Below, one piece after another: positions 1 through 8,051 of a DNA stretch of 64,000 bases. This stretch comes from Silanimonas sp. GTDB taxonomy: Bacteria > Pseudomonadota > Gammaproteobacteria > Xanthomonadales > Xanthomonadaceae. A program made the position numbers and the translations under genes. Location of the stretch: contig JAGXTI010000036.1 in assembly GCA_018334015.1 (NCBI GenBank), positions 1 to 64,000 of the forward strand. Direction: 5' to 3'. Every line of letters begins with the position of its first letter. Within the stretch, counting starts at the first letter, position 1. The notes under the pieces are model-generated. The model was not told the origin of the DNA and searched no databases. It was given only the letters and a program-made list of their open reading frames with translations.

Positions 1-34
1 ATCGTTCTTGCTGGTTCAGGCGGCCGTCGGCCAT
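1..34 (-). CDS. Possible start of a gene leaving the window
   Basis: An ATG at 34 on the minus strand is preceded by GGAG with six bases between, and opens a frame that runs to the window edge and reads MADGRLNQQER. Only eleven codons are visible, so no family can be named. It would be the gene after the CPBP protease. The good ribosome-binding site is the only support. Confidence 0.25.
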   Translation of the reverse strand, partial: MADGRLNQQER

Positions 35-81
35 GGGCAACTCCACTTGGCGGTGAAGTCGCTCAGGCTAGGCCGCCTGAA
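15..81. repeat. 11-bp perfect inverted repeat
   Basis: TTCAGGCGGCC at 15-25 is repeated in inverse orientation at 71-81, 45 bases apart. The arms flank the putative start codon at 34. It could be a regulatory cruciform or the remnant of an element end. There is no second copy in the window to decide. Confidence 0.5.
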
Positions 82-112
82 TCACTTCAGCACCTTGGGT
101 GTTGCGTTACGG

Positions 113-138
113 GGTTGAACTCACCGGGAGATTCAACC
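113..138 (-). terminator. Hairpin just after the CPBP gene
   Basis: GGTTGAA (113-119) and TTCAACC (132-138) form a 7-bp stem with a 12-base loop, starting four bases beyond the stop codon of the protease gene. No run of T follows on the minus strand, so a Rho-independent terminator is only one reading; it may be a transcript-end stabilising hairpin. Confidence 0.3.
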
Positions 139-141
139 GAC

Positions 142-1125
142 TCACGCCAGCGTTGTCGTAACAACAAACGCTGCGGCAATCAGCCCGTTGTAGGCTGCGT
201 GTGCAAGAGCACACAACAGCACCGATCCACCCACGCGCCGTATCCACGTGAAGACAAGCGACAGCAGGAAAATCACCACGACATGGACAATGGCCAGCTC
301 GCCCTTCTCGCCACTCTCGCCACCCATGAAAATCGCGATGACCAGGCCGATATGCATGAGTACGAAAACTTCCGCCACAACCACGTAGGCCAGCCAAGGT
401 GGCATTTGGCTGAACAGTTTTTCGTGGAGCCAGCCTCGGAATATTGCTTCTTCTGGGAATGCTGCCAGCACCATCAGGATTAAAAAAGGCAGCACAGCAA
501 GCAGACTTTCATGAGATGGCTGAAACATTCGGAGCTCGGGTCCGACAGCCCCGCCATTTACCGAAGCCAGCGAAGACATGTTCGCGATCAGCACAGCGGC
601 CACCGCAGCCAGAAGAATCGGCGGCAGTATCAACAAGGCGGCTTTGAATCCGAGTTCCCGCAGCTCCCGCACGCCCCAGCCGGATGCTGTCCTCCAGACG
701 ATGGCCCAGCCGAGCAGAACATAGACACCAGCTGCAAGCAGCACAGCCCAGGCCTCAGCGGCGGCAGAGATAGTATCTTGTATATTGCCGACAAGCGACC
801 AGCCGCGCTCTTCAATCGCAGTATCTAAATGGTAACCGCTCCAGCCATCGGTATCCAGCGCGGTGCAGGATATTTCCTTCCGGTTTGTCCCGGAAACGGC
901 GGCAGCGGTATTGCAGACAAACCGCGTCCCTTCCTTTTCGAAACCCATGAATTCCGTGGCATCGGATGGCGGGTAGGCTATGAATTTGGCTTCGACCCGG
1001 AATGTGTCCGTGGCCAGGATCGGAATGAACCCGATCACGAAAATCAAGGCGCTTAAAACCAAGGCGGTGCCGATGGCACCGCCGACCTCTGCCGCTCTGC
1101 GGTGGCGTGAGGAACCTTCGTGCAT
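142..1125 (-). CDS. CPBP-family intramembrane metalloprotease
   Basis: A membrane protein of 327 residues with about eight hydrophobic segments. It carries the three CPBP (CAAX-prenyl-protease/Abi) signatures in order: EEAIFR, a FxxxH block (FVLMH) and HAAYN near the C-terminus, the residues that hold the catalytic glutamates and metal-binding histidines in this family. Between the first and second membrane segments lies a soluble stretch of about 100 residues with two cysteines. Bacterial members act as membrane-embedded proteases or bacteriocin self-immunity factors; the substrate here is unknown. The ATG at 1125 is chosen because it overlaps the stop of the preceding gene as TGATG, indicating coupled translation. 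A longer frame to 1191 exists but would intrude into the upstream gene. Confidence 0.8.
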   Translation of the reverse strand: MHEGSSRHRRAAEVGGAIGTALVLSALIFVIGFIPILATDTFRVEAKFIAYPPSDATEFMGFEKEGTRFVCNTAAAVSGTNRKEISCTALDTDGWSGYHLDTAIEERGWSLVGNIQDTISAAAEAWAVLLAAGVYVLLGWAIVWRTASGWGVRELRELGFKAALLILPPILLAAVAAVLIANMSSLASVNGGAVGPELRMFQPSHESLLAVLPFLILMVLAAFPEEAIFRGWLHEKLFSQMPPWLAYVVVAEVFVLMHIGLVIAIFMGGESGEKGELAIVHVVVIFLLSLVFTWIRRVGGSVLLCALAHAAYNGLIAAAFVVTTTLA

Positions 1126-1649
1126 CAAGGCGTTATGAAATGGAAAGTTTCGCGCAGTACCACGCAACTGGTTTGCTTGCCCTGTCCGCAAACGCCCGAG
1201 TTATTGATCTGCAAAACTCGCCCACTTCGCCGGCACCAGTTATCGGCCCTGCGGGCCGCTGCAGTTGCACCTGCCTGGCATACCGACCAAGCCACGGGAA
1301 TGAGAATCATACAACCGGCAAAAGCAGGCAATCCCGCGAGACACAGTATATTCTTGACGCTCTCGGGGGTTGCCGCGTTGAAATGCACATCCTGATCCGG
1401 CGTCCAAGCCCCAGACACCACGCCATCGTTTCCTACACGCAGCCACCTGCGATCGACGAAGTTGACGTAAAGGGTGTCAACCTCGTTATCGAAGTTGTTT
1501 TGGATCTGGAGGATCATCTCCTGATGATTGACCACATGCCCAGGCAGAAGCTTCGCCTCATACATCGGCAAGACCAAGGGCTCGGCTTTCGCCTGCGCCA
1601 GAAAAAGAAGCGTTGAAAGGAAAAGGAACCCTTTGAGAAAACGTTTCAT
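1125..1649 (-). CDS. Secreted protein of unknown function
   Basis: 174 residues. The first 22 or so form a clear Sec signal peptide (MKRFLKG, a Leu/Phe-rich core, then AKAEP). The mature part begins with a beta-rich region without a family I recognise, followed by a second hydrophobic stretch (about residues 83-105) and a cysteine- and arginine-containing tail. ATG 1649 is preferred over ATG 1661 because GGAG sits eight bases before it. The stop overlaps the CPBP start (TGATG), so the two are one transcriptional and translational unit. The tail composition differs from the rest and may be poorly conserved. Function cannot be inferred beyond export and linkage to the protease. Confidence 0.55.
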   Translation of the reverse strand: MKRFLKGFLFLSTLLFLAQAKAEPLVLPMYEAKLLPGHVVNHQEMILQIQNNFDNEVDTLYVNFVDRRWLRVGNDGVVSGAWTPDQDVHFNAATPESVKNILCLAGLPAFAGCMILIPVAWSVCQAGATAAARRADNWCRRSGRVLQINNSGVCGQGKQTSCVVLRETFHFITP

Positions 1650-1701
1650 TTTGCACTCCATAAGAAGAACGCCACGCCAAACGTTGGCCAAATCAGTTAT
1701 G

Positions 1702-1710
1702 CCCCCCCCC
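1702..1710. repeat. C9/G9 homopolymer in the promoter region
   Basis: Nine consecutive C (G on the minus strand) lie about 53 bp upstream of the start at 1649, between a TTCACA and a CATAAC on the minus strand. Their spacing is 22 bases with G9. Tracts of this length are prone to slipped-strand mispairing and alter promoter spacing in phase-variable genes; whether this happens here is untested. Confidence 0.45.
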
Positions 1711-1771
1711 TGCGTGAGGCTTATGTGAATTTGGCTGCCTTTCACTGAGATGGTGCCAAAACTCAAGCGCC

Positions 1772-2536
1772 TCAGGCATCGGCCGGCACGGTGCGGCCGC
1801 GCAGCAGCAGCCGGCCGATCAACAGGCCAAGCTCGAACAACAGCCACATCGGCAGCATCAGCAGCAGCATCGAAACCCCGTCCGGCGGGGTGACGAGGGC
1901 GGCGACGATGGCGATCAGCACGATCACGTAACCGCGCCACTCGGCAAGCTGGGCCGGTGTCACCCAGCCCTGCAGCAGGGCGACCAGCACCGCCACCGGC
2001 ATCTCGAAGGCGAAGGCCGAGGCCAGCGCCATCACCAGCACGAAGCTCAGGTAGGCATTGATGTCGGTCATCATCGCCACGCCCTCGGGCACGGTGGCGG
2101 TGAGGAAAGCAAACACCGCCGGCAGCATCACGCCCCAAGCAAAAGCGATGCCGACGTAGAACAGCAGCACCGCCGCCACCAGCAGCGGCAGCGCCATGCG
2201 CTTCTCGCTGCGGTAGAGACCGGGCGCGATGAAGGCCCAGGCCTGGTAGAGCATCCAGGGCATGGTCAGCAGCAGGGCGCTGAAGAAGGCGAGCTTGATC
2301 GGCGCGAAGAACGGCGAAGCCACATCGATGGCGATCAACTGGCCGCCCTCGGGCAGAAAGCGCAGCAGCGGCTCGGCCAGGGTGGTGTAGAGGGTGTCGG
2401 CGAAGGGCAACAGGGCGACAAAGACCAGCACCACGCCCAGCACCGCGCGCAGCAGGCGGGCGCGCAGTTCGAGCAGATGAGCCATCAGGCTGGCGCTTTC
2501 GTCGGCGCCGTCGGGGGCGGAAGGATCCTCGCTCAT
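1772..2536 (-). CDS. tatC: Sec-independent protein translocase TatC
   Basis: 254 residues with six predicted membrane segments. TatC is the twin-arginine signal receptor of the Tat export machinery in the inner membrane. The family-typical N-terminal LLELRARL helix (HL.ELR pattern), the acidic residue region after segment two and the conserved TPPDG periplasmic/membrane motif near the C-terminus are all present. ATG 2536 overlaps the tatB stop as ATGA, so translation is coupled. It is the last gene of tatABC, all on the minus strand. Confidence 0.95.
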   Translation of the reverse strand: MSEDPSAPDGADESASLMAHLLELRARLLRAVLGVVLVFVALLPFADTLYTTLAEPLLRFLPEGGQLIAIDVASPFFAPIKLAFFSALLLTMPWMLYQAWAFIAPGLYRSEKRMALPLLVAAVLLFYVGIAFAWGVMLPAVFAFLTATVPEGVAMMTDINAYLSFVLVMALASAFAFEMPVAVLVALLQGWVTPAQLAEWRGYVIVLIAIVAALVTPPDGVSMLLLMLPMWLLFELGLLIGRLLLRGRTVPADA

Positions 2537-2895
2537 GGGCCCGGCCGTTCGGGCGGCGCGGCGGCGGGCGGCGCGGCGGCGGGCGGTGCCTCGAAGCCGG
2601 CAGGTGGCGGCACGGCGGCGGGCGGGGCCTCGAAATCCTCGCGCAGCTCGGCCGAGGTCTTGCGCAGATCGGCAGCGGCTTCGCGCAGCACCCGGGCCTC
2701 GGCCTCGAGGCCGGCCTTGAGGCCGTCGGCGGCGATCTCGCGCTCCAGTTCGGCCTTGACCGCGAACCACTGCGCCCGCGCCTTGCGCACCCAGAGCCCG
2801 GTGAAACGCGCTGCCTTGGGCAGTCGCTCGGGCCCGAGCACCACCAGCGCGATCACACCGATCAGGGCGATCTCGATCCAGCCAAGTTCAAACAT
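2533..2895 (-). CDS. tatB: Sec-independent protein translocase TatB
   Basis: 120 residues. An N-terminal membrane helix (FELGWIEIALIGVIALVVLGP, start of the protein) ends in the GP hinge and is followed by a long amphipathic helix (ERLPKAARFTG) and a Pro/Ala-rich disordered tail typical of TatB. TatB partners TatC in binding twin-arginine signal peptides. The tail is made of near-repeats of the type PPAA, unusually rich in alanine and proline. The gene lies between tatA (27 bp gap) and tatC (4 bp overlap). Confidence 0.93.
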   Translation of the reverse strand: MFELGWIEIALIGVIALVVLGPERLPKAARFTGLWVRKARAQWFAVKAELEREIAADGLKAGLEAEARVLREAAADLRKTSAELREDFEAPPAAVPPPAGFEAPPAAAPPAAAPPERPGP

Positions 2896-2922
2896 GGTCG
2901 TGGCCTGCGGCCGGCCTCAGGC

Positions 2923-3186
2923 TCAGGGCGCCGGGCGGTCGCGCTCGCCGGTCTGGCCGGAAACACCGGTCGGGCCGGCCGCCGGGGGCAGCGGCGATTC
3001 CGTGGCCGGTGGGTCGAGTCGCGCCGGCGGGGTGGCCGCGTCGTCGTCGCCCGGCTCGCGCATGCCCTTGCGGAAACTCTGCAGGGCCTTGCCGAGGTCA
3101 CCGCCAACGCCGACCAGACGCTTCGCACCGAAGATCACCAGGACGATCAGCAGGATGAAGATGAGTTCACGCAGGCCGAGACCCAT
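2923..3186 (-). CDS. tatA: Sec-independent protein translocase TatA
   Basis: 87 residues with one N-terminal membrane helix (LRELIFILLIVLVIFGAKRL) containing the FGAKRL hinge, then the amphipathic helix (VGGDLGKALQSFRKG) and a short Pro-rich tail. TatA oligomerises to form the Tat translocation pore. The start at 3186 is supported by AGGAG eight bases upstream. First gene of the tatABC operon; nothing between it and the next upstream gene suggests co-transcription with the SYLF gene beyond a 64-bp gap. Confidence 0.94.
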   Translation of the reverse strand: MGLGLRELIFILLIVLVIFGAKRLVGVGGDLGKALQSFRKGMREPGDDDAATPPARLDPPATESPLPPAAGPTGVSGQTGERDRPAP

Positions 3187-3250
3187 GGCAGCACTCCTGA
3201 AGGGAGGGAAAGCATAGCGCAGCGACCCGCCAGCATTGTGGCAGCCGGCC

Positions 3251-3937
3251 TCAGCGCCGACGCGCGGCCTCGGCGCTGGCTTCCTCCAGCTTGTCGCGGA
3301 AAGCCACCACCGCATCGACCTGTGGCCGGGCACGGTTCTCGAGGATCATCCGGGCGGTCACGTCCGGGCCGTAGACGCGGCGGTTGGCGCGGTTGTCGAT
3401 GGCGATGACGGCACCGTCCAGGGCGATGCCGGCGAACAGGCCGCGAGCACGCGAGTAGCTGAAGATCTCGGCCTCGAGCCGGCCGTCGGTGCTGGCGGCG
3501 GCTTGCCGGCCGAGCGGCCCGGCGGCCACGGCGGCATCGGCGCCGAGGGTGAATTTGCCGTTGACGATGTTGTCGACGCCGCGCCGGGTACGGAACACCA
3601 GCACCACATCGGCGGCCTGTACCCCGGCCTGGAAGCCGATGCTGCCGCCGCCCAGGGTGATGAAACTCGGGTTCGACCAGGTGCCGTCGGCCCCGCGCAC
3701 GGCGATCAGGCCGCGGCCACCGCGGCCGCCGAAGCCGAGCCCGGCCTTGATGACATCGGGCAGCACGGCGATCGCCTCGGCCTCGCGGATCAGACGCTCG
3801 GGGATCGACTCCTCGGGGATGCGCAGCACCTCCTCCAGCACCCGGACGGCGTTCTGGGTGCGCTCGATCTCGCGCTGTTGTGCGGGTGCGGCGATGGGCA
3901 GCAGCAGGGCCAGCAGGGCGATCGGCAACAGGCGCAT
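3251..3937 (-). CDS. SYLF-domain (Ysc84-type) lipid-binding protein
   Basis: 228 residues with a signal peptide (MRLLPIALLALLLPIAAPAQ) followed by a SYLF/Ysc84 domain: an N-terminal helical part with IPE repeats, then AVLPDVIKAGLGFGGRGGRG, GGGSIGFQAG, and SYSRARGLFAGIALDGA. Members bind lipids; bacterial versions are exported and of unclear role. The ATG at 3937 has GGAG nine bases upstream. It is divergently oriented to hemH with a 119-bp gap that must hold both promoters. The C-terminus ends in a short arginine cluster. Confidence 0.88.
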   Translation of the reverse strand: MRLLPIALLALLLPIAAPAQQREIERTQNAVRVLEEVLRIPEESIPERLIREAEAIAVLPDVIKAGLGFGGRGGRGLIAVRGADGTWSNPSFITLGGGSIGFQAGVQAADVVLVFRTRRGVDNIVNGKFTLGADAAVAAGPLGRQAAASTDGRLEAEIFSYSRARGLFAGIALDGAVIAIDNRANRRVYGPDVTARMILENRARPQVDAVVAFRDKLEEASAEAARRR

Positions 3938-4056
3938 GGTCGACTCCGGGTGAAGGTCTTGCCGGCAGTGTCGGCAGCCGCGCTTGAGCGGGGCATGAAC
4001 CCGCACTGACACGGCCAGGCGGATAATGCCGCTTTCGTCGTGAGTCCGCCCAGCGC

Positions 4057-5070
4057 ATGCACACCGCCTTCCGCCCCGCCCCGACCACGGCCGCCGACCG
4101 CAGCGGCCTGCTGCTGGTCAACTTGGGCACGCCCGATGCGCCGACCGCCGCCGCGGTCCGCCGCTACCTCGCCGAGTTCCTCCACGACCACCGGGTGGTC
4201 GATCTCAACCGCTGGCTCTGGTGCCCGCTGCTGCACGGCGTGATCCTGCCGCTGCGCTCGCCCAAGGTGGCCAAGGCCTATGCCGGCATCTGGACCGAGC
4301 AGGGCTCGCCCTTGCTGGCCGGCACCCGACGCCTGGGCGAGGGTCTGGCGCGCGCCCTGCCGGAGCTCGAGGTGCGGGTGGCGATGCGCTATGGCCAGCC
4401 CTCGATCCCTTCGGTGCTGCAGGCCATGGACGAGGCCGGCGTCGGCCGCCTCGCCGTGCTGCCGCTCTACCCGCAGTATTCGGCCAGCACCTCGGCCAGC
4501 GTGCACGACGCGGTGATGCGCGAGCTGCTGCGCTGGCGCCGGCAACCCTCGCTGCACCTGCTGCAGGACTACCACCGCGACCCGGCCTGGGTGGCCGCGA
4601 TTGCCGCCTCGGTGCGCGCGCATTGGGCCGCCAAGGGCCGCGGTGACCGGCTGTTGATGAGCTTCCACGGCATTCCGCAGCGCTTCGTGCGTGGCGGTGA
4701 TCCCTACCAGGCGCAATGCGAGGCCAGTGCGCGCGCCATCGCCGCCGAACTCGGTCTTGCCGAGGGCGAATGGTGGCTGAGCTTCCAGTCGCGCTTCGGC
4801 CGCGAACCCTGGTTGCAGCCCTACACCGACAAGACCCTGGAGCAGTGGGGCCGTGAACGGGCCGGCAGCATCGACGTGCTCTGCCCCGGTTTCGCCATCG
4901 ACTGCCTCGAGACCCTGGAAGAAATCGCCGAGGAGAACGCCCACACCTACGTGGCGGCCGGCGGCACGGCCCTGCGCTACATCCCCTGCCTGAACGACGA
5001 TCCGGCCCATGTCGCCGCCCTGGCCGGTCTGGCCCGGCGCCTGCTGGGCCTGCCCGAACCCTCGGCCTGA
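4057..5070 (+). CDS. hemH: Ferrochelatase
   Basis: 337 residues, the usual length for proteobacterial ferrochelatase, the last enzyme of protoheme synthesis, which inserts ferrous iron into protoporphyrin IX at the cytoplasmic side of the membrane. Visible motifs are LLLVNLGTPDAP near the N-terminus, the active-site histidine in LLMSFHGIP (about residue 204) and the C-terminal CPGFAIDCLETLEEI block with the catalytic glutamate. It starts just after a divergent region shared with the SYLF gene and ends 20 bp from the convergent metallopeptidase gene. Confidence 0.96.
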   Translation: MHTAFRPAPTTAADRSGLLLVNLGTPDAPTAAAVRRYLAEFLHDHRVVDLNRWLWCPLLHGVILPLRSPKVAKAYAGIWTEQGSPLLAGTRRLGEGLARALPELEVRVAMRYGQPSIPSVLQAMDEAGVGRLAVLPLYPQYSASTSASVHDAVMRELLRWRRQPSLHLLQDYHRDPAWVAAIAASVRAHWAAKGRGDRLLMSFHGIPQRFVRGGDPYQAQCEASARAIAAELGLAEGEWWLSFQSRFGREPWLQPYTDKTLEQWGRERAGSIDVLCPGFAIDCLETLEEIAEENAHTYVAAGGTALRYIPCLNDDPAHVAALAGLARRLLGLPEPSA

Positions 5071-5089
5071 ACGGCCCGCAGGGGCTCGC

Positions 5090-5902
5090 TCAAGGCCCGC
5101 CGATCAGGCTGCGGCAGCGCGATTTCAGCGCCAGGCCCTGCGCCGAGCGCAGAAAGCCGCGCTGCTCGCGCCAGCCCGGGCAGCGTGCCTCGACCTCGCG
5201 CCAGAAGGCCGGCGAATGGTTGGCCTGGATCAGGTGGCAGAGTTCGTGGACCAGCACGTACTCGAAGGCCTCGGGCGGGCCGAGCACGAGGCCGAGATCC
5301 ATCGACACCGTGCCGTTGACGGCGAGGCTGCCCCAGAGCGAGCGCAAAGGGCGGAAGCGGAAGGCCCGAGGCGGTCGCGGCAGGCCGGGCAGGTAGCGCG
5401 GCAGGCAGCGGCCGAGCAGGGCGCGCGCCTCGGCCATGTAGAACTCCTGCAAGGCTCGCCGCAGGGCCGCCGGTGAAGCCGTGGGTGGCGCATGAAAATG
5501 CAACAGGGCGGTGTCGGACGGGGCTGCAGCGGGCCGCTCGATGCGCGTGCTGCGCGCTTCGAGCCAGTCGAGACGATGCTCGATCCCGGCCAACGGCAGC
5601 CTCTCGACGGCGGCGAAGGCCCAGACGACCGGCACGGCGGTGTCGCGCAGGCGCAGCCATTGCGTGGCGATCCAGCCGGCATGGTCCTGCACGAAGGCCG
5701 TGGCCAGGCTTTCCGTCAGGCGCCAGGGCACCGAGAGCCGCACGCCGCTCTCGCTGACGGTGAGGCGCAGGCGGCGGGCGCGGCGGTCGCGCACCCGCAG
5801 CAGCGGCACGCTGGCGCCATCGGGCAGCAGCAAGCGGTCCGCGACCGCTTCGCGGGTGGGCCGGGCATCGGCTGCCCGCTGGAAGGCGCGAAACAGGCTC
5901 AC
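5090..5902 (-). CDS. YgjP-like (DUF45/M48-related) metallopeptidase
   Basis: 270 residues. The zinc-binding signature HELCHLIQANHSPAFW is complete (HExxH plus the third histidine ligand) and is preceded by the family-typical segment with WGS and NG. The N-terminal part carries the conserved RRAR.LRLTV strand and a VPWR motif. YgjP-type proteins are cytoplasmic putative zinc proteases of unknown substrate. The start at 5902 is 10 bp beyond the rdgC stop, so the two are likely in one transcript with ttcA. Confidence 0.88.
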   Translation of the reverse strand: MSLFRAFQRAADARPTREAVADRLLLPDGASVPLLRVRDRRARRLRLTVSESGVRLSVPWRLTESLATAFVQDHAGWIATQWLRLRDTAVPVVWAFAAVERLPLAGIEHRLDWLEARSTRIERPAAAPSDTALLHFHAPPTASPAALRRALQEFYMAEARALLGRCLPRYLPGLPRPPRAFRFRPLRSLWGSLAVNGTVSMDLGLVLGPPEAFEYVLVHELCHLIQANHSPAFWREVEARCPGWREQRGFLRSAQGLALKSRCRSLIGGP

Positions 5903-5912
5903 GCCCGCCAGC

Positions 5913-6821
5913 TTACTCGGCGCGGCTCAGTTTCAGGGCTTTTTCCAGCACGCCGAACAGGCTGTGCAGCTCGGCACTGAACAGGGCGTAGCGGGCATCG
6001 AGTTCGGCGGCCAACGAATCGCGTTCGGTGTTTTCAAGCGAGTCGACGGCACCGTCGAGGAACTTCAGCTTGCGCACGACCAGATCCTCGCCCAGCACGA
6101 AGCTGATGTGGTCGTCGAGCACGAGGGCCAGCCGGGTGACCTGCTTGCCGGTCTCCAGATGCTTGGTGATCTCGGCGGCGGTGAGTTCCTGGCGCTGCGC
6201 CTTGACGATGGCGCCGCCATCGACCGGATCCTTCAGCTCGCATTCGTCACCCAGGCTCAAACCCTGCGGCAGCGGCTGGCCACTGAGCCAGCCGGTCATC
6301 ACCGCACGCACCGAAACCTCGGCATTCACCGGCACCGCCGGGAAGCTGCCCATCGCGTGGCGCAACTCGGAGACGAGGTTCTCGGCCGATTTTTTCGAGG
6401 AAGCATCCACCGCCAGCAGGCCGTGCTTGGCATCGATCGAGGCCGAACAGCGCGAGCCCTTGATGAAGGCCTTGGGCAGCATCTCGTGGATCAGCTCGTC
6501 CTTCAGTTGCCGGCGCGCCTTGCCACCCAGCTTGCGGCCCTCCTTGGCTTCGATCTCGGCGAGCTTGCGGGCCAGCGCCTCGTTCACCACCGAACCCGGC
6601 AGCAGGCGGTCCTCGCGACCGAGCGTGATCCAGATGGCATCACCCAGCCGGTGCGTCATCGCCGTGCCGGCACTGCCCATCGGGGCCACGAAACCGCGGC
6701 TGCCGAGTTCGAGCGGACCGACCGGCTTGAGCGGGTGCTCGATCAAGCGGTCTTCGAGGGTGTCGAGTGCGCTCCTGAGGCTGGGCGGAAAGCGGAAGAA
6801 AGTGAGGTTGCGGAAGAACAT
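5913..6821 (-). CDS. rdgC: Recombination-associated protein RdgC
   Basis: 302 residues, matching the family. RdgC is a ring-shaped DNA-binding protein that restrains RecA. The diagnostic N-terminus [11 protein letters not shown], the LEDRLIEHPLKPVG region, the LPGSVVNEAL segment and the C-terminal FVLGEDLVVRKLKFLD block are present. Its ATG overlaps the ttcA stop as TGATG, so ttcA-rdgC are translationally coupled, with the metallopeptidase gene following. Confidence 0.95.
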   Translation of the reverse strand: MFFRNLTFFRFPPSLRSALDTLEDRLIEHPLKPVGPLELGSRGFVAPMGSAGTAMTHRLGDAIWITLGREDRLLPGSVVNEALARKLAEIEAKEGRKLGGKARRQLKDELIHEMLPKAFIKGSRCSASIDAKHGLLAVDASSKKSAENLVSELRHAMGSFPAVPVNAEVSVRAVMTGWLSGQPLPQGLSLGDECELKDPVDGGAIVKAQRQELTAAEITKHLETGKQVTRLALVLDDHISFVLGEDLVVRKLKFLDGAVDSLENTERDSLAAELDARYALFSAELHSLFGVLEKALKLSRAE

Positions 6822-7723
6822 CAGGGGTTTCCGATTGGATCGAAGGCCTTGGTGGCTGGTGTGCCGGCCATCAAGGCGTGGAGTTCGGGCAGTGGTGCAT
6901 CACCGCGGCGACCGAGTGCCATGAAATCGAACAGCCTGCGGTCGGAGAGTTGCGAGGGTCGCACATCGCCCAGGGCCCGGCTGATGGTTTCGAGCCGGCC
7001 CGGCGATTCCTTCTCCCAGGTTTCGAGCATGCGCTTGACGACCTTGCGTTGCAGGTTCTCCTGCGAGCCGCAGAGCGTGCACGGGATGATCGGGAAGGCC
7101 CGGGCCTCGGCGTAGGCGGCGATGTCGTCCTCCTTGGCGTAGGCCAGCGGCCGGATGACGACGTGGCGGCCATCGTCGCTCTGCAGCTTGGGCGGCATGC
7201 CGCTGATCTTGGCGTGGAAGAACAGGTTGAGGAAGAAGGTGGCGAGCAGATCGTCGCGGTGGTGGCCAAGCGCGATCTTGCTGATGCCGTTCGCAGCCGC
7301 CCAGGTGTAGAGCGCACCGCGACGCATCCGCGAACACAGCGAGCAAAGCGTCTTGCCCTCGGGCACCACGCGCTTCACCACCGCGTAGGTGTCCTGCTCG
7401 ATGATGTGGAAGGGCTGGTCGATCGAGCGCAGGTATTCGGGCAGCACATGCTCCGGGAAGCCCGGCTGCTTCTGGTCGAGGTTGACCGCGATCAGCTCGA
7501 AACGCACCGGCGCCCGAACCTGCAACTGCCGCAGGATATCGAGCAGGGTGTGGCTGTCCTTGCCACCGGAGAGGCAGACCATGACGCGGTCGCCGTCCTC
7601 GATCATCCCGAAATCGGCGATCGCCTGGCCCACCTGGTGGCAAAGGCGCTTCTGCAGCTTGTTGAATTCGTGCGCATCGAGCGCCGGCGGGGCGGGACGC
7701 GGCTCGGGAGAGGACAGGGCCAT
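6821..7723 (-). CDS. ttcA: tRNA 2-thiocytidine(32) synthetase TtcA
   Basis: 300 residues. TtcA thiolates cytidine 32 of certain tRNAs using ATP and an iron-sulfur cluster. The PP-loop [13 protein letters not shown] is present, as are two CxxC pairs (CSLCSR and CTLCGSQ) that hold the cluster, and the [14 protein letters not shown] motif. ATG 7723 is chosen as the first start leaving an N-terminal extension of the usual size; an in-frame GTG/ATG further upstream would enter the divergent region of the DUF465 gene. First gene of a ttcA-rdgC-metallopeptidase unit. Confidence 0.94.
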   Translation of the reverse strand: MALSSPEPRPAPPALDAHEFNKLQKRLCHQVGQAIADFGMIEDGDRVMVCLSGGKDSHTLLDILRQLQVRAPVRFELIAVNLDQKQPGFPEHVLPEYLRSIDQPFHIIEQDTYAVVKRVVPEGKTLCSLCSRMRRGALYTWAAANGISKIALGHHRDDLLATFFLNLFFHAKISGMPPKLQSDDGRHVVIRPLAYAKEDDIAAYAEARAFPIIPCTLCGSQENLQRKVVKRMLETWEKESPGRLETISRALGDVRPSQLSDRRLFDFMALGRRGDAPLPELHALMAGTPATKAFDPIGNP

Positions 7724-7835
7724 GGGCGTGGGAACCGGCCGGAGACGGGGCCGGGCGGCGCATTCTACGGCCTGCGGCGCGGCCGGCGAGATGCCGGGTG
7801 TAAGCTCAGAGGTGCGCCCCCTCGCCCCGCCCGGC

Positions 7836-8042
7836 ATGAACAGCCTCGATCCCGGCCAGATCGCCTTCCGTCTTATCGAGTTGCGCAGCGAACACCGCGA
7901 CCTCGACGCCGCCATCGCCGTCCTGGCGATGCAGCCCGACTGCGACGAAGTGCGGCTGAAGCGCATGAAGAAGCGCAAGCTGGCGGTGAAGGACCAGATC
8001 GCCTGGCTGGAGAACAAACTGATCCCCGACCTCGACGCCTGA
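7836..8042 (+). CDS. YdcH-family (DUF465) small protein
   Basis: 68 residues, mostly alpha-helical and charged. The C-terminal half [19 protein letters not shown] matches the DUF465 pattern (L.KKRKL.LKD.I), and the N-terminal half contains the expected helix [16 protein letters not shown]. The family is short coiled-coil proteins of unknown role. The start at 7836 is the ATG within the frame that gives the normal length. It is transcribed divergently from ttcA and converges on plsB. Confidence 0.85.
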   Translation: MNSLDPGQIAFRLIELRSEHRDLDAAIAVLAMQPDCDEVRLKRMKKRKLAVKDQIAWLENKLIPDLDA

Positions 8043-8051
8043 ACGGACGGC

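Noticed and set aside
111-1150. Integron attC-like cores (GTTGAAC near 114; GGCGTTATG near 1130)
   Set aside because: Simple and complementary core pairs with the proper spacing and an integrase gene are missing; the matches are short enough to be chance.
3938-4056. Promoter boxes for hemH (CTGACA at 4006 and GATAAT at 4022)
   Set aside because: The spacing is only 10 bases; no better pair was visible in the divergent gap.
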